Positions 1 to 9,253 of a DNA stretch of 64,000 bases are shown here, one piece after another. The DNA comes from Streptomyces sp. NL15-2K (GTDB lineage Bacteria > Actinomycetota > Actinomycetes > Streptomycetales > Streptomycetaceae), in the NCBI RefSeq assembly GCF_030551255.1, contig NZ_CP130630.1:248001-312000 (forward strand), in the 5' to 3' direction. The stretch's first letter is position 1. Each line of letters starts with the position of its first letter. The position numbers and the translations under genes were made by a program. The notes under the pieces are model-generated. The model was not told the origin of the DNA. It saw only the letters and a program-made list of their open reading frames with translations, and made no database searches.

Positions 1-1271
1 TGGACGGCGCGCCGCCCGTCGTTCTGGGCGTGGCTGAGGTCTGGCGACGGGCGGGCCGCCCGTTCGACGACGGCGAGCTGTTCGACCTGCAGGAACTGGT
101 GGCCAGGACCTCTCATCACGTCGACCTGGCCCGTCAGCACCAGCGCGAGCACATGCAGGTGCTGGCGTTGCAACGCCGGCTGCTGCCACGGACCGGCAGC
201 GACACCATCGAGACTGCCAGCGTCTGCCAGCCCGCCACCCCCGACAGCGCGGGCGTCGGCGGTGACTGGGTGAACAGCTTCCCGCTGCCGGACGGCCGTA
301 CTGCGCTGGTGGTCGGTGACGTCGTCGGGCACGGCCTGGGGGCCGCGGCGACCATGGGACAGTTGAGCATGGAGGCCCGCGCGCTGCTGTCCGCGGGGCT
401 GGCGGCCGACGAGGTGCTGGAGCACCTGGACGAGACCGTGACGCTGCTGGACGACGCGGAGTCCGGGCTGGCGGCCGGATACAGCGCGCTCGGGTCGACC
501 TGCTGCATCGCCGTTTACGACCCGGTCAGCCACCACGTGGCGCTGTCCAGCGCCGGCCACCTCCCCCCGGTCCTGGTGCCCCCGGGCGGGCCCGCCGGCC
601 CGCTCGCAGTCCGCCCCCACCCCGGCCTGGGCGCCGAGTTCGCGCTGCGGGAGCCGTTCGACGTGCACGCGTTCGCCGCACCCCCGGGCTCGCTGCTCGC
701 CCTCTACACCGACGGCCTGGTGGAGGATCCCGCCGTAGCGATCGACGAGGGCATCAGCAGGCTGGCGGACGCCGTGTCCGCGGTACACCCCTGGGATGCC
801 CTGCAGCAGGCCGCGCGGCGCGTGGTCTCCGCGCTCGCGCCTGTGCACCGGCACGACGACGTGACCCTGCTGCTCGCGCGCATGATCGGCTACCGCAAGG
901 GGGACACCGCGACCTGGCGTCTGCCCTCCCGCGACGACGCGGCCGGCCGGGCCCGCACGCTGGTCTCCGCGCTGCTGGGGCAATGGCGCACCAGAGATGA
1001 CACCCGGGCCGGCGTGGTGCAAGTGGTCAGCGAACTGGTCGCCAATGCGGTCCGCTTCGCCGGCGGACCCATCACGGTACGGCTGATCAGGACCAGTCAC
1101 GGGCTGCTGTGCGAGGTGGGCGACACCGGCAACGGGAGGCCGCGGCTACGCCGCAACGAACTCCTCGACGACAGTGGCCGTGGCTTGCACGTCGTGCATG
1201 GACTCACCACCCGGTGGGGCGTGCGGTGGACCGACACCGGCAAAGTGGTCTGGGCGGCGGTCGCGAGGTGA
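1..1271 (+). CDS. SpoIIE-type PP2C phosphatase with C-terminal ATPase domain (5' partial)
   Basis: The reading frame is open from base 3 to the stop at 1269-1271. The start lies outside the window, and the GTG at 30 falls inside a domain, so it is not a real start. The N-terminal ~60 residues visible look like the end of a GAF domain followed by a linker helix. A SpoIIE/PP2C-like phosphatase domain follows, with acidic metal-binding motifs GGDWVN and VGDVVGHG, and TDGLVE near its end. The last ~120 residues are a HATPase_c-like anti-sigma kinase fold (motif ELVANAVRFA, then DTGNG and GRGL). Such proteins usually dephosphorylate anti-anti-sigma factors and so tune sigma-factor activity in Streptomyces; the substrate here is unknown. 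The gene stands alone in this window, with a small unknown gene 48 bp downstream. Confidence 0.88.
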   Translation, partial: DGAPPVVLGVAEVWRRAGRPFDDGELFDLQELVARTSHHVDLARQHQREHMQVLALQRRLLPRTGSDTIETASVCQPATPDSAGVGGDWVNSFPLPDGRTALVVGDVVGHGLGAAATMGQLSMEARALLSAGLAADEVLEHLDETVTLLDDAESGLAAGYSALGSTCCIAVYDPVSHHVALSSAGHLPPVLVPPGGPAGPLAVRPHPGLGAEFALREPFDVHAFAAPPGSLLALYTDGLVEDPAVAIDEGISRLADAVSAVHPWDALQQAARRVVSALAPVHRHDDVTLLLARMIGYRKGDTATWRLPSRDDAAGRARTLVSALLGQWRTRDDTRAGVVQVVSELVANAVRFAGGPITVRLIRTSHGLLCEVGDTGNGRPRLRRNELLDDSGRGLHVVHGLTTRWGVRWTDTGKVVWAAVAR

Positions 1272-1319
1272 CGCAGCTGCGGGTGGGTCAGGCGGCGTGC
1301 CAACCAGAAGGAGCCGACG

Positions 1320-1595
1320 ATGATCGCGAGAGTGGCCGTGTGGGAACCGATGCCGACCGACGACCGGGACTGGGTGCTGGATGCCACCGCCACCGTGTCC
1401 GGTGTCCATGGCGCGTATCACCTCGTCGATCCTGTCACTGGCAACGGACTGTCCATCGCCTTCTTCGAGGACGAAGCCGCAGCTCACGCCGCGCGAGAGG
1501 CGATCGAGGAGCGCGCCGCGGAGATCGGCTGGAACAGCTCCCCGCATCCGGCACCCGTCTCCCACACGATCCATCAGGTCGTCCGACACGTGTAG
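1320..1595 (+). CDS. Small protein, possible ABM-like (dimeric alpha/beta barrel) fold
   Basis: This 91-residue protein has a clear ribosome site (GGAG about 7 nt before the ATG). It starts with a short beta-strand pattern (MIARVAVWEP), then a helix, a central segment SGVHGAYHLVDP, and an alanine/glutamate-rich helix (EDEAAAHAAREAIEERAAEIG). This order resembles the antibiotic biosynthesis monooxygenase-like ferredoxin fold common in small Streptomyces proteins. No catalytic residues can be named. It sits just downstream of the phosphatase on the same strand and could be co-transcribed. The fold is an inference from pattern; the existence of the gene is better supported by its ribosome site and codon use. 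Confidence 0.65.
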   Translation: MIARVAVWEPMPTDDRDWVLDATATVSGVHGAYHLVDPVTGNGLSIAFFEDEAAAHAAREAIEERAAEIGWNSSPHPAPVSHTIHQVVRHV

Positions 1596-1601
1596 TGCGG
1601 C

Positions 1602-1643
1602 GCAGGAAGGGCGGTGCAGGAAGGGCGGTGCAGGAACGGCGGT
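1602..1643. repeat. Three tandem 14-bp repeats
   Basis: Three head-to-tail copies of GCAGGAAGGGCGGT lie directly after the stop codon of the preceding small gene. The third copy has one change (GGAACGG). No gene is encoded here; it may be slippage-derived. Confidence 0.85.
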
Positions 1644-1703
1644 GCCAGCGCGTGGTGGTTCCAGCAGGCGACGGCGGCCCTCGCCCAGATCGACCTCTCT
1701 GAA

Positions 1704-1976
1704 TCAGAGGTCGTGGGGTGCGCCGGTGTGGGCGAGGGCGCTGGGGGTTCGGCAGCCGACGATCGCCGGGGCCTCCTGGACGAGCGTGTCGTTGGTGAGC
1801 GCTTCCACCATGAACAGCGCGAAATCCACCCGGCGCGTCAGGTTGCCGGCCAATACCGGGTCGCCCACGTGCCTGCTCCAAACGGGCAAGCCCTGGCTTT
1901 CGCCCTCCTCCAGGCTGCTGCCGCGCACCACGGTCCATCGGGTGTCGCTGGCGAACACCCGCCGGCACGCCTCCAC
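1704..1976 (-). pseudogene. C-terminal remnant of an atypical SDR / NAD(P)H-binding protein
   Basis: About 80 residues resemble the C-terminal part of NmrA/YwnB-like NAD(P)-binding proteins. The pattern is RWTVVRGSSL, then a strand and helix ending with VDFALFMVEALTND. The Rossmann N-terminus with its glycine motif is absent. The frame opens only about 50 bp from the stop of the neighbouring reductase gene. It is best read as a truncated leftover. An intact small protein is possible but has no ribosome site that I can see. Confidence 0.5.
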
Positions 1977-2024
1977 CTGGTCGTCGTGATTGTCTCTTCC
2001 TTCTTCGTGGCGCTCTGTCAGTTG

Positions 2025-3818
2025 TCAGATGTCGAGGACGATTCGGGAACCGTGAGCGCGCGAGACGCACGGGTAGATGACGTCGTGACGGCCGCGTTCC
2101 TGGGGCTGCAGCACGTCGTCCCGGTGGTCCGGAACGCCGGCGAGCACGCGGGTCCCGCAGCTGCCGCACAGCCCGTTCTCGCAGGAGAATTCCAGGCTCG
2201 GATCGATGTCCTGCAGCGCCGACAGCAGGCTTCGGCCGGCCGGCACCTGCACCAGCCTGCCCGACCTGCGCAGTTCGGCCTCGAACGGTGCGTCGGGGGC
2301 CCCACCAGCGCGAGAGCTCGCCGTGAACCGCTCGACGTGGAGCGTCCCCTGCGGGCAGGAGGTGGGCATCAGTGCCTCGACCGCGTTGAGCATCGACTCG
2401 GGGCCGCAGCAGTAGACCGCGGTTCCTGCGGGCGCCGCGCGCAGGATCGCCTCCAGGTCGGGCCGCCGCTGCTGGTCGGCCGGCGAGATCGTCACCCGCT
2501 GCGGGTGCAACCGGGCGAGCCGCTCGGCGAAGGCCATCGCGGCCAGGGACCGGCCGCGGTGGACCAGGTGCCACTGCGCGCCCTCGGCTGCCAGCTGCTC
2601 GATCATCGGTACGAACGGGGTGATCCCGATGCCGCCGGCGACAAAGAGATAAAACGGTGCGTCGACCAGCGGGAAGTGGTTGCGAGGCCCGCGGATCTTG
2701 AGAGTGCTGCCCGGTGTGAGCCGATGGACTTCAGCTGATCCACCGCGCCCGTCCGCCTCGTGCAGGACCGCGATGCGATAGTGGTCCGTGATGGCCGGGT
2801 CACCGCACAGGGAGTACTGCCTCACCAGACCGGACGGCAGTATGAGGTCGATGTGCGCGCCGGGCTTCCAGGCCGGCAACTGGGTCCCGTCGGCCGCCGC
2901 GAGGTCCAGTACGACGGTGCCGTCGGCGACCGGCTGGATGGCACCCACCGTCACGGCCCTCTCCGGGGACCGCCCTCGCTTGTTCTCCCTGCGCCCCCAT
3001 CGGGTCCTGCCGCCGGGCTTGAAGACGGAGAGGATCGTCGCGGTCCAGAGCAAGGCGAGGAACAGCGCCATGGCGCCGACCAGCAGGATCCCGGTCCCTC
3101 CCGGCTCGGCGGCAGCGTCCTCGGTGCGCTCGGCCAGCGTCTCGATCCACGAGCCCTCGAACGTCGCCAGGACTGGCAGGCTGAGCGCGATGGACAGCTT
3201 GGTCAGCACCCAGCGGTGCTTGATCAGCCCCCAGGGCGTGCCGAGCGACACCACCACGCCGGTGATGATCGCCAGGAAGACGCTCGGGATCGCCAGGGCG
3301 ACGTCGAACGTGTCCATGAGCACATATGCGGAGTGCCGTATCTCGTGACTGTCCGTGGACACCCCCACGATGGACAGGGCGAGCATGGCGAGGGAGATAC
3401 CCAGCCAGCCGACGCCGATGCCGATGTGCAGCGTCAGCCACACCTTGCGCGACGTTCGCCCGAGCCGCGGGAAACGCGGCTTCAGCCCGACCGTGATCAT
3501 TGTCGACAGCAGCATGCCGAGCCACGGCGCCTGGTGGGCGAGCAGGAACAGGAACTGCGCGGGGATGAAGAGCAGGTGGAAGACGATCAGGATCCGCCGG
3601 GCGCGCGCGGCGCTCGCTGCGCGGTGAAGCGTGAACCAGCCGGCGAAGGAGAGCACCGCGGCAGCTGCGTACCCCACTGTCCCAGCGGTCTGGAACAGGG
3701 GGTGGGCAGCGTCCTGTCGCAGTGCGATCAAGGCACCCGCGGCGAGTGCGAAGACTCCGAAGGCGAACTGCAGGTTTCTGGGGCTGAGCCATCGGCCGAG
3801 CCGTTCTTGGATGACCAT
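2025..3818 (-). CDS. Membrane domain fused to PDR/VanB-type flavin and [2Fe-2S] reductase
   Basis: This 597-residue protein has two halves. Residues ~1-270 form a hydrophobic membrane region with about seven or eight predicted helices, resembling DUF2269-like integral membrane proteins. Residues ~285-597 form a class IA dioxygenase reductase. It contains a flavin-binding barrel (RQYSLCGDP), a NAD(P)-binding domain (GGIGITPF, and YCCGPESML), and a C-terminal plant-type ferredoxin with the cluster cysteines in CENGLCGSCGT and a final YPCV. Soluble PDR/VanB reductases pass electrons from NAD(P)H to Rieske oxygenases. Here the electron-transfer unit is anchored in the membrane, so its partner may be a membrane redox protein or quinone. 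No oxygenase lies next to it. It is divergent from a two-component system, 157 bp between starts, with tandem repeats in the gap. The N-terminal family call is weaker than the reductase call. Confidence 0.85.
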   Translation of the reverse strand: MVIQERLGRWLSPRNLQFAFGVFALAAGALIALRQDAAHPLFQTAGTVGYAAAAVLSFAGWFTLHRAASAARARRILIVFHLLFIPAQFLFLLAHQAPWLGMLLSTMITVGLKPRFPRLGRTSRKVWLTLHIGIGVGWLGISLAMLALSIVGVSTDSHEIRHSAYVLMDTFDVALAIPSVFLAIITGVVVSLGTPWGLIKHRWVLTKLSIALSLPVLATFEGSWIETLAERTEDAAAEPGGTGILLVGAMALFLALLWTATILSVFKPGGRTRWGRRENKRGRSPERAVTVGAIQPVADGTVVLDLAAADGTQLPAWKPGAHIDLILPSGLVRQYSLCGDPAITDHYRIAVLHEADGRGGSAEVHRLTPGSTLKIRGPRNHFPLVDAPFYLFVAGGIGITPFVPMIEQLAAEGAQWHLVHRGRSLAAMAFAERLARLHPQRVTISPADQQRRPDLEAILRAAPAGTAVYCCGPESMLNAVEALMPTSCPQGTLHVERFTASSRAGGAPDAPFEAELRRSGRLVQVPAGRSLLSALQDIDPSLEFSCENGLCGSCGTRVLAGVPDHRDDVLQPQERGRHDVIYPCVSRAHGSRIVLDI

Positions 3819-3907
3819 GCGACCAGCGTTGCCGGTGGTGCCATGCCGGGGCGTCGGCCGATTCGGGATAGCCGATCATCACACCAGCCATGGCTCGCCG
3901 GTACTGT

Positions 3908-3935
3908 GTACAACTTTCTGCGTACAGCTTTCTGC
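3908..3935. promoter_or_regulatory. Two tandem 14-bp repeats in the divergent promoter region
   Basis: GTACAACTTTCTGC is followed immediately by GTACAGCTTTCTGC (13 of 14 bases identical). The pair lies 40 bp before the histidine kinase start and 90 bp before the divergent reductase start. Direct repeats of this length fit a dimeric response-regulator site. That the neighbouring LuxR-type regulator binds it is an inference. Confidence 0.55.
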
Positions 3936-3975
3936 TGACGCGCACACCAGCAAGGGCGCCTAGCCTGGGAGCACG

Positions 3976-5151
3976 ATGAAAGCGCATGACCTGCACCCGG
4001 CCGGCCCCTGGTACGGCAGCCGCCCCGTGGCCAACACGGCAGTCGCGCTCGTCGTAGCGGTGTTCACGGCGACCGGCGGGTTCGGTACCAACGACTTCTT
4101 CGGGCCGACCCTCGCCGGACTCGACGACCGCTTACCGCCGCTGTGGCTCGGCGTCCCGCTCGCCGTGGGAGTCGGGCTGCTGACCTGGTGGCGGCGCAGG
4201 CTTCCGGTGATCCTGCTGGCGGGGTCCCTGCTGGCGAATGCTCTTGTGTCGGCTCATATGGCCGTAGTGGTCGCGCTGTACACATTGGCCGAGCGCACCA
4301 CCGCATGGCCCAAGGTCGCCGCCGGCACGCTGGCAACCGCAGTCCTGGTGGGCATCCCTATCTGGCGGTTCGCCGGAGCCGACGGCGCGATCCCGATCAG
4401 CATCGCGGTGTGTGTCGCACCGGCGCTTCTGGGCATGTACGTCGGCACCCGGCGCGAACTGGTGGAACGCATCCGGGAGCGGGCAAAGCGCATCGAACGC
4501 GAGCATCAGCAGCGCGTCACGCAGGCCCGAAGCGACGAACGGGCCCAGATCGCCCGGGACATGCACGACGTGGTCACCCACCGGGTCTCCTTGATGGTGC
4601 TGCAGGCCACGGCACTGGAGGTGTCCAAGGGCGAGGACGCGGTCACCATCGGGAAACAGATCGGAGCGACCGGGCGCGAGGCACTCGCCGAACTCCGCTC
4701 CTTGGTGGGAGTCCTGCGCAACCACGACGACGCCCCGCTCACTCCGCAGCCGGGGCTGGCCGATCTGGACGTCCTGATCGAGGAGTCCCGGCGGATCGGC
4801 ATCCCCGTCACCCTCGACGTGACGAACCAGGCAGAGGAGCGGCCCCCGCTGCTTGTGGACCACACGGCCTACCGGTTCGTCCAGGAGGCGCTGACCAACG
4901 TGTACAAACACGCGCCGGGAGCACGGACCCGAGTACGCGTCCAGCAGACCCCGCACCTGCTGCGACTGCTCGTCAGCAACGGCCCAGGGCGGCCGGTCAC
5001 CGATGCCGCGCTGCCGGCCGGCGGGCACGGACTGCTCGGGCTCGCGGAGCGCGTGCGGCTGGTCGGCGGCGAGTTCACCGCCGGCCCCACCCCCGACGGC
5101 GGCTTCGAGGTGATCGCCGACGTGCCGATCTCCCGGACGGAGGAGCGATGA
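3976..5151 (+). CDS. Two-component sensor histidine kinase, HisKA_3 (NarL-partner) family
   Basis: The protein has 391 residues. The N-terminal ~155 residues hold four to five membrane segments. A short coiled linker follows (RIRERAKRIEREHQQR). The dimerisation/phosphoacceptor domain has the motif QIARDMHDVVTHR with His197 as the predicted phosphorylation site. The C-terminal ATPase domain shows the N box (QEALTNVYKHA) and a glycine motif (GHGLLGL). The start has GGGAG 5 nt upstream. The stop overlaps the response regulator start (ATGA), so the pair is translationally coupled. The signal is unknown. The divergent membrane reductase is a plausible target. Confidence 0.93.
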   Translation: MKAHDLHPAGPWYGSRPVANTAVALVVAVFTATGGFGTNDFFGPTLAGLDDRLPPLWLGVPLAVGVGLLTWWRRRLPVILLAGSLLANALVSAHMAVVVALYTLAERTTAWPKVAAGTLATAVLVGIPIWRFAGADGAIPISIAVCVAPALLGMYVGTRRELVERIRERAKRIEREHQQRVTQARSDERAQIARDMHDVVTHRVSLMVLQATALEVSKGEDAVTIGKQIGATGREALAELRSLVGVLRNHDDAPLTPQPGLADLDVLIEESRRIGIPVTLDVTNQAEERPPLLVDHTAYRFVQEALTNVYKHAPGARTRVRVQQTPHLLRLLVSNGPGRPVTDAALPAGGHGLLGLAERVRLVGGEFTAGPTPDGGFEVIADVPISRTEER

Positions 5152-5816
5152 CCTCTCCGGTCGGTCCTATCAGGGCACTGATCGTCGACGACGAGTGGAT
5201 GGTGCGTTCGATGCTGCGCACCATTCTGGAGGCGGCACCCGACATCACGGTGACGGGCGAGGCGTCCGACGGCGTCGAGGCCGTCGACCTCGCACGCACG
5301 CTTCAGCCCGACGTCGTACTCATGGACATCCGGATGCCGCGAGGCGACGGGCTGACCGCGACCGAGCGGATGGCACGGCTCGACCCGCCGCCGTACGTCG
5401 TCGTGCTCACCACGTTCGACCTCGACGAGTACGTGCATACCGCGCTCCGCAACGGCGCCGTCGGGTTTCTGCTGAAGGACGCGTCGGCCGACGACATGCT
5501 CGCCGCGGTGCGCAGCGCGGCGCGCGGCGACGCGATGATCTCCCCGCGCATCACGCGCAGACTGCTCCGCAAGTTCGCCGAGCCGGCACCGGACCGGCAC
5601 AGCGATGCCGAGCAGCGGCTCGCAGTGCTCACGGACAAGGAACGAGAGGTACTCGTCGCTGTCGGCGGCGGTCTGTCGAACACCGAGATCGCGGCCGCGC
5701 TCTACATGAGCGAGGCGACGGCGAAGACCCACGTCAGCCGGATCCTCGCCAAGCTGGACCTCGCCAACCGGGTGCAGGCGGCAATCCTCGCTCACCAAGC
5801 CGGCTTGCTCGACTGA
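5148..5816 (+). CDS. LuxR/NarL-family response regulator
   Basis: The start is the ATG at 5148 inside the kinase stop, with GGAGG 5 nt before it; an in-frame open stretch further upstream is only the kinase gene read out of frame. The product has 222 residues. The receiver domain has the acidic pair DDE at 14-16, the phosphoacceptor Asp60 (VLMDIRMP), the switch threonine in VLTTF and the conserved lysine in FLLKDAS. The C-terminal LuxR helix-turn-helix covers about residues 155-215 (LTDKEREVL, then GLSNTEIAAALYMSEATAKTH). It is the cognate partner of the upstream kinase. Confidence 0.94.
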   Translation: MTSPVGPIRALIVDDEWMVRSMLRTILEAAPDITVTGEASDGVEAVDLARTLQPDVVLMDIRMPRGDGLTATERMARLDPPPYVVVLTTFDLDEYVHTALRNGAVGFLLKDASADDMLAAVRSAARGDAMISPRITRRLLRKFAEPAPDRHSDAEQRLAVLTDKEREVLVAVGGGLSNTEIAAALYMSEATAKTHVSRILAKLDLANRVQAAILAHQAGLLD

Positions 5817-6059
5817 TCCTGACCCCACCGCCATGTCCTCTCCGGCCCGACTGTCGAGTGCGCCTTCGAGTCGACGGGCGCTGTCCCTCGGACCGGTGCG
5901 CTTCGAGCGGCCCACGAAGTGGTCAAGTCCCAGGCCGTGTTCGAGTTCGCGGTAGTCGTGTTCGATGCACCCAGAATCCCCTTGTCGGCCTGTCGACGTG
6001 GGCGACCAAGGCCGCGCACGACGATGTGAAGGTAACGAGCGCCGTGAGCTCCGGTCGGC

Positions 6060-7304
<1,245 letters not shown>

Positions 7305-7320
7305 TCACGTCATTGCAGTC

Positions 7321-7360
7321 GGTTCTCCGTGAGAAACGCTAAGCATCCTCACGGAGAACC
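7321..7360. promoter_or_regulatory. Perfect 13-bp inverted repeat, likely operator
   Basis: GGTTCTCCGTGAG at 7321-7333 and its exact reverse complement at 7348-7360 are separated by 14 bp, between the desulfurase and the CGNR regulator. A partial third copy (GCGTGAGAACC) lies at about 7371-7381. The position fits autoregulation by the CGNR protein and control of the desulfurase. A transcript hairpin is the alternative. Confidence 0.65.
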
Positions 7361-7403
7361 GCAAGTATTGGCGTGAGAACCACGGCTCGCTTAGCATGAC
7401 CTC

Positions 7404-7991
7404 GTGGATCACGAGGCCCCCCACTACCTGCACCAGCTCCAGGTCCCCGGCGAGGAGCGCTACGTGTCGTTGGCCCTGGTCAACACGCGTTTTACGCTCA
7501 GTCACGGTCCGGTCGACCTGCTCGACGACGCCGAGGCCGCGCACCTGTGGCTCGTACGGCACGCGCTGCTGCCGGACCGGGCGGCGCTGACGGGCCGGCA
7601 GTTCGGTCGGCTGCTGGCGCTGCGCGAGGCGCTGCGCTCGCTGTTCGAGGCGTGGGCGAGCCGCGCCGTGCCCGCCGCCGGAACCCTCGCCACCCTCAAC
7701 TCCGCGCTGGCCGCGGCCCCTGCGACGCCCCGGCTCGCATGGACGGCCGACGGCCCGCACCGCGCCGACGAACCCGACACCGGCAACCCGGCCGGCGCCG
7801 CGCTCTCCCTCCTCGCCGAGGACGCCACGGACCTGCTCACCGGCTCCGAGGCCGACCAGCTGACGGAGTGCACGGCCCAGGGGTGCGCCCGCTGGTTCCT
7901 GCGCTCCCACGCGGCCCGCCGCTGGTGCACCACCAAGTGCGGGAACCGGGTGCGTGCGGCGCGGGCGTACGCGGCACGCAAGGGCAACTAG
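7404..7991 (+). CDS. CGNR zinc-finger / ABATE-domain regulator
   Basis: This is a 195-residue protein with a GTG start. The N-terminal ~130 residues match the ABATE (putative stress-response) domain pattern (LALVNTRF, then LLDDAEAAHLWL). The C-terminus is a CGNR zinc finger: two cysteines before RWFLRSHAARRWC, followed by TKCGNRVRAARAYAARK, a likely DNA-binding tail. Members of this family are presumed small-molecule-responsive regulators. It is divergent from the desulfurase. Confidence 0.9.
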   Translation: MDHEAPHYLHQLQVPGEERYVSLALVNTRFTLSHGPVDLLDDAEAAHLWLVRHALLPDRAALTGRQFGRLLALREALRSLFEAWASRAVPAAGTLATLNSALAAAPATPRLAWTADGPHRADEPDTGNPAGAALSLLAEDATDLLTGSEADQLTECTAQGCARWFLRSHAARRWCTTKCGNRVRAARAYAARKGN

Positions 7992-8002
7992 AGAAGCCTC
8001 GC

Positions 8003-8362
8003 GGCGACTACACCGAGCACGGCGGTAGGCGAGCAGCGGAGATCCTGCTGTCGAGTTCCCACCCTCCCACCGCTGTTTTCGCGGCCAACGACCTGTCCGC
8101 CCTCGGTGTCCTCGCGGCCCTCAAGCATCGAGGGATGAGTGCGCCGGAAGACCTGTCGCTGATCGGCTTCGACAACACGGTTCTCGCCCAGTTCGGCTAT
8201 ATCGACCTGACCACCATCGACACCCCCCGCCAGGACATGGGAGCGACCGCGGTGACCCTACTGACCGCCCGGATCGATAACACCGGCCGCCCAACCCACC
8301 CCGCGCAACTCACTCCACGGCTCATCGTGCGCTCCACTACCGTCCCGCACCCCGGGGTGTAG
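8003..8362 (+). pseudogene. C-terminal fragment of a LacI/GalR-family regulator
   Basis: About 120 residues match the C-terminal half of the LacI-family ligand-binding domain: PTAVFAANDLSALGVLAAL, the strand DLSLIGFDNT, and TTIDTPRQDMGATAV. There is no helix-turn-helix and no start. The fragment abuts the stop of the CGNR gene, so the front is lost. It is probably a deletion remnant of a sugar-utilisation regulator. Confidence 0.8.
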
Positions 8363-8990
8363 CCCGCGCGGTACGCAGGCGGCCAGGCCGCGGCAGGGAT
8401 CTATGCGTCTCGCGCTTCAGCAGCGCCAGGTTGTCCTCGATCTTCCGGGCCGCGAAGGCGTTGTCCTTGAGCAACTGCCGGTCGGACAGGGCCGCGAGCG
8501 GCATCACCTCGTTCGTGGAGGTGCGGTTGCCGTCGGTGACGGTGCACCGGACAGTGATCCGGCCGTCCCCGTCCTCCCGCATGACGTCCCTCCCGTCCAG
8601 GCCGAGCCGAAGCCCGGCGCGCAGTTCGGCGGCGGTGACTCGGGTGCGGAGCCGGCCAACTGAAGGCCACCCGTGACGGCATCCGAGGCGTTGCCGATCC
8701 GGATCGTGCGCAGCGGCGCCAGGTACTCGGGCGTCCGTACGACATTGCCCTGGGCGTCGTCGCAGGCCTGGAGCCGGGGGTTGGACAGCCAACGGCCGTC
8801 AGCGGTCTTCGTCTTGCAGCGCCGCTGCTTGTCACCGATGTTCGGCAGGAAGATCGTGCCGCCCGTATCCCCAAGGTGTCGTCAGTTCTGGCCGCCGTCC
8901 CGGTGCCGGAGACGCCGCCAGGGCGATCGCCCGACGCCGTCACGGCCCTGGGCCTCACTCTGCTCAATGCATCTACTCCTCGTAGTCTTG
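8337..8990 (-). pseudogene. Protein-arginine deiminase family remnant, frameshifted
   Basis: Pieces in three frames line up into one protein. The first piece contains GGTIFLPNIGDKQRRC and DAQGNVVRTPEYLAPLRTI. The second contains VTAAELRAGLRLGLDGRDV. The last contains DNAFAARKIEDNLALLKRET. This order is what I recognise in bacterial protein-arginine deiminases. At least two frameshifts are needed, and a deletion probably joins the middle to a later part. The family call is from memory of motif order, so moderate. That it is broken is clear. Confidence 0.5.
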
Positions 8991-9253
8991 ACCGGCACCT
9001 CCATCCCATCGCGGCGCCTCGCGGCATTCACTCCGCCGACCGGCGGGACAACCCCCGCCGACAGGGCGGACTCCGACCATCCGAAAGTGGGACCCGCGCC
9101 ACCAGACGGTTCACCGGAATGATCCTGACAAGCCGCACGGATCGGCCTACCGCGGAACTCCGGTCCGCCCCAGCGATAAATCGAAGGCAACCTTTTCGCT
9201 CTCTGCGGTCACTGAGCAGTGCGCCATCGGCTCGATCTCCCGAACGGACAGGT

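Noticed and set aside
1435..2574. 379-codon open frame on the minus strand
   Set aside because: Arg/Pro/Gly-rich shadow of the reductase gene and its surroundings in another frame; no domain and no ribosome site.
4143..5147. Long in-frame extension upstream of the first response regulator
   Set aside because: It is the histidine kinase gene in another frame. The real start is the ATG at 5148 with its own ribosome site.
5817..6059. Open frames between the response regulator and desulfurase, one on the minus strand through this gap
   Set aside because: No recognisable domain or start; probably ordinary intergenic sequence or unidentifiable debris.
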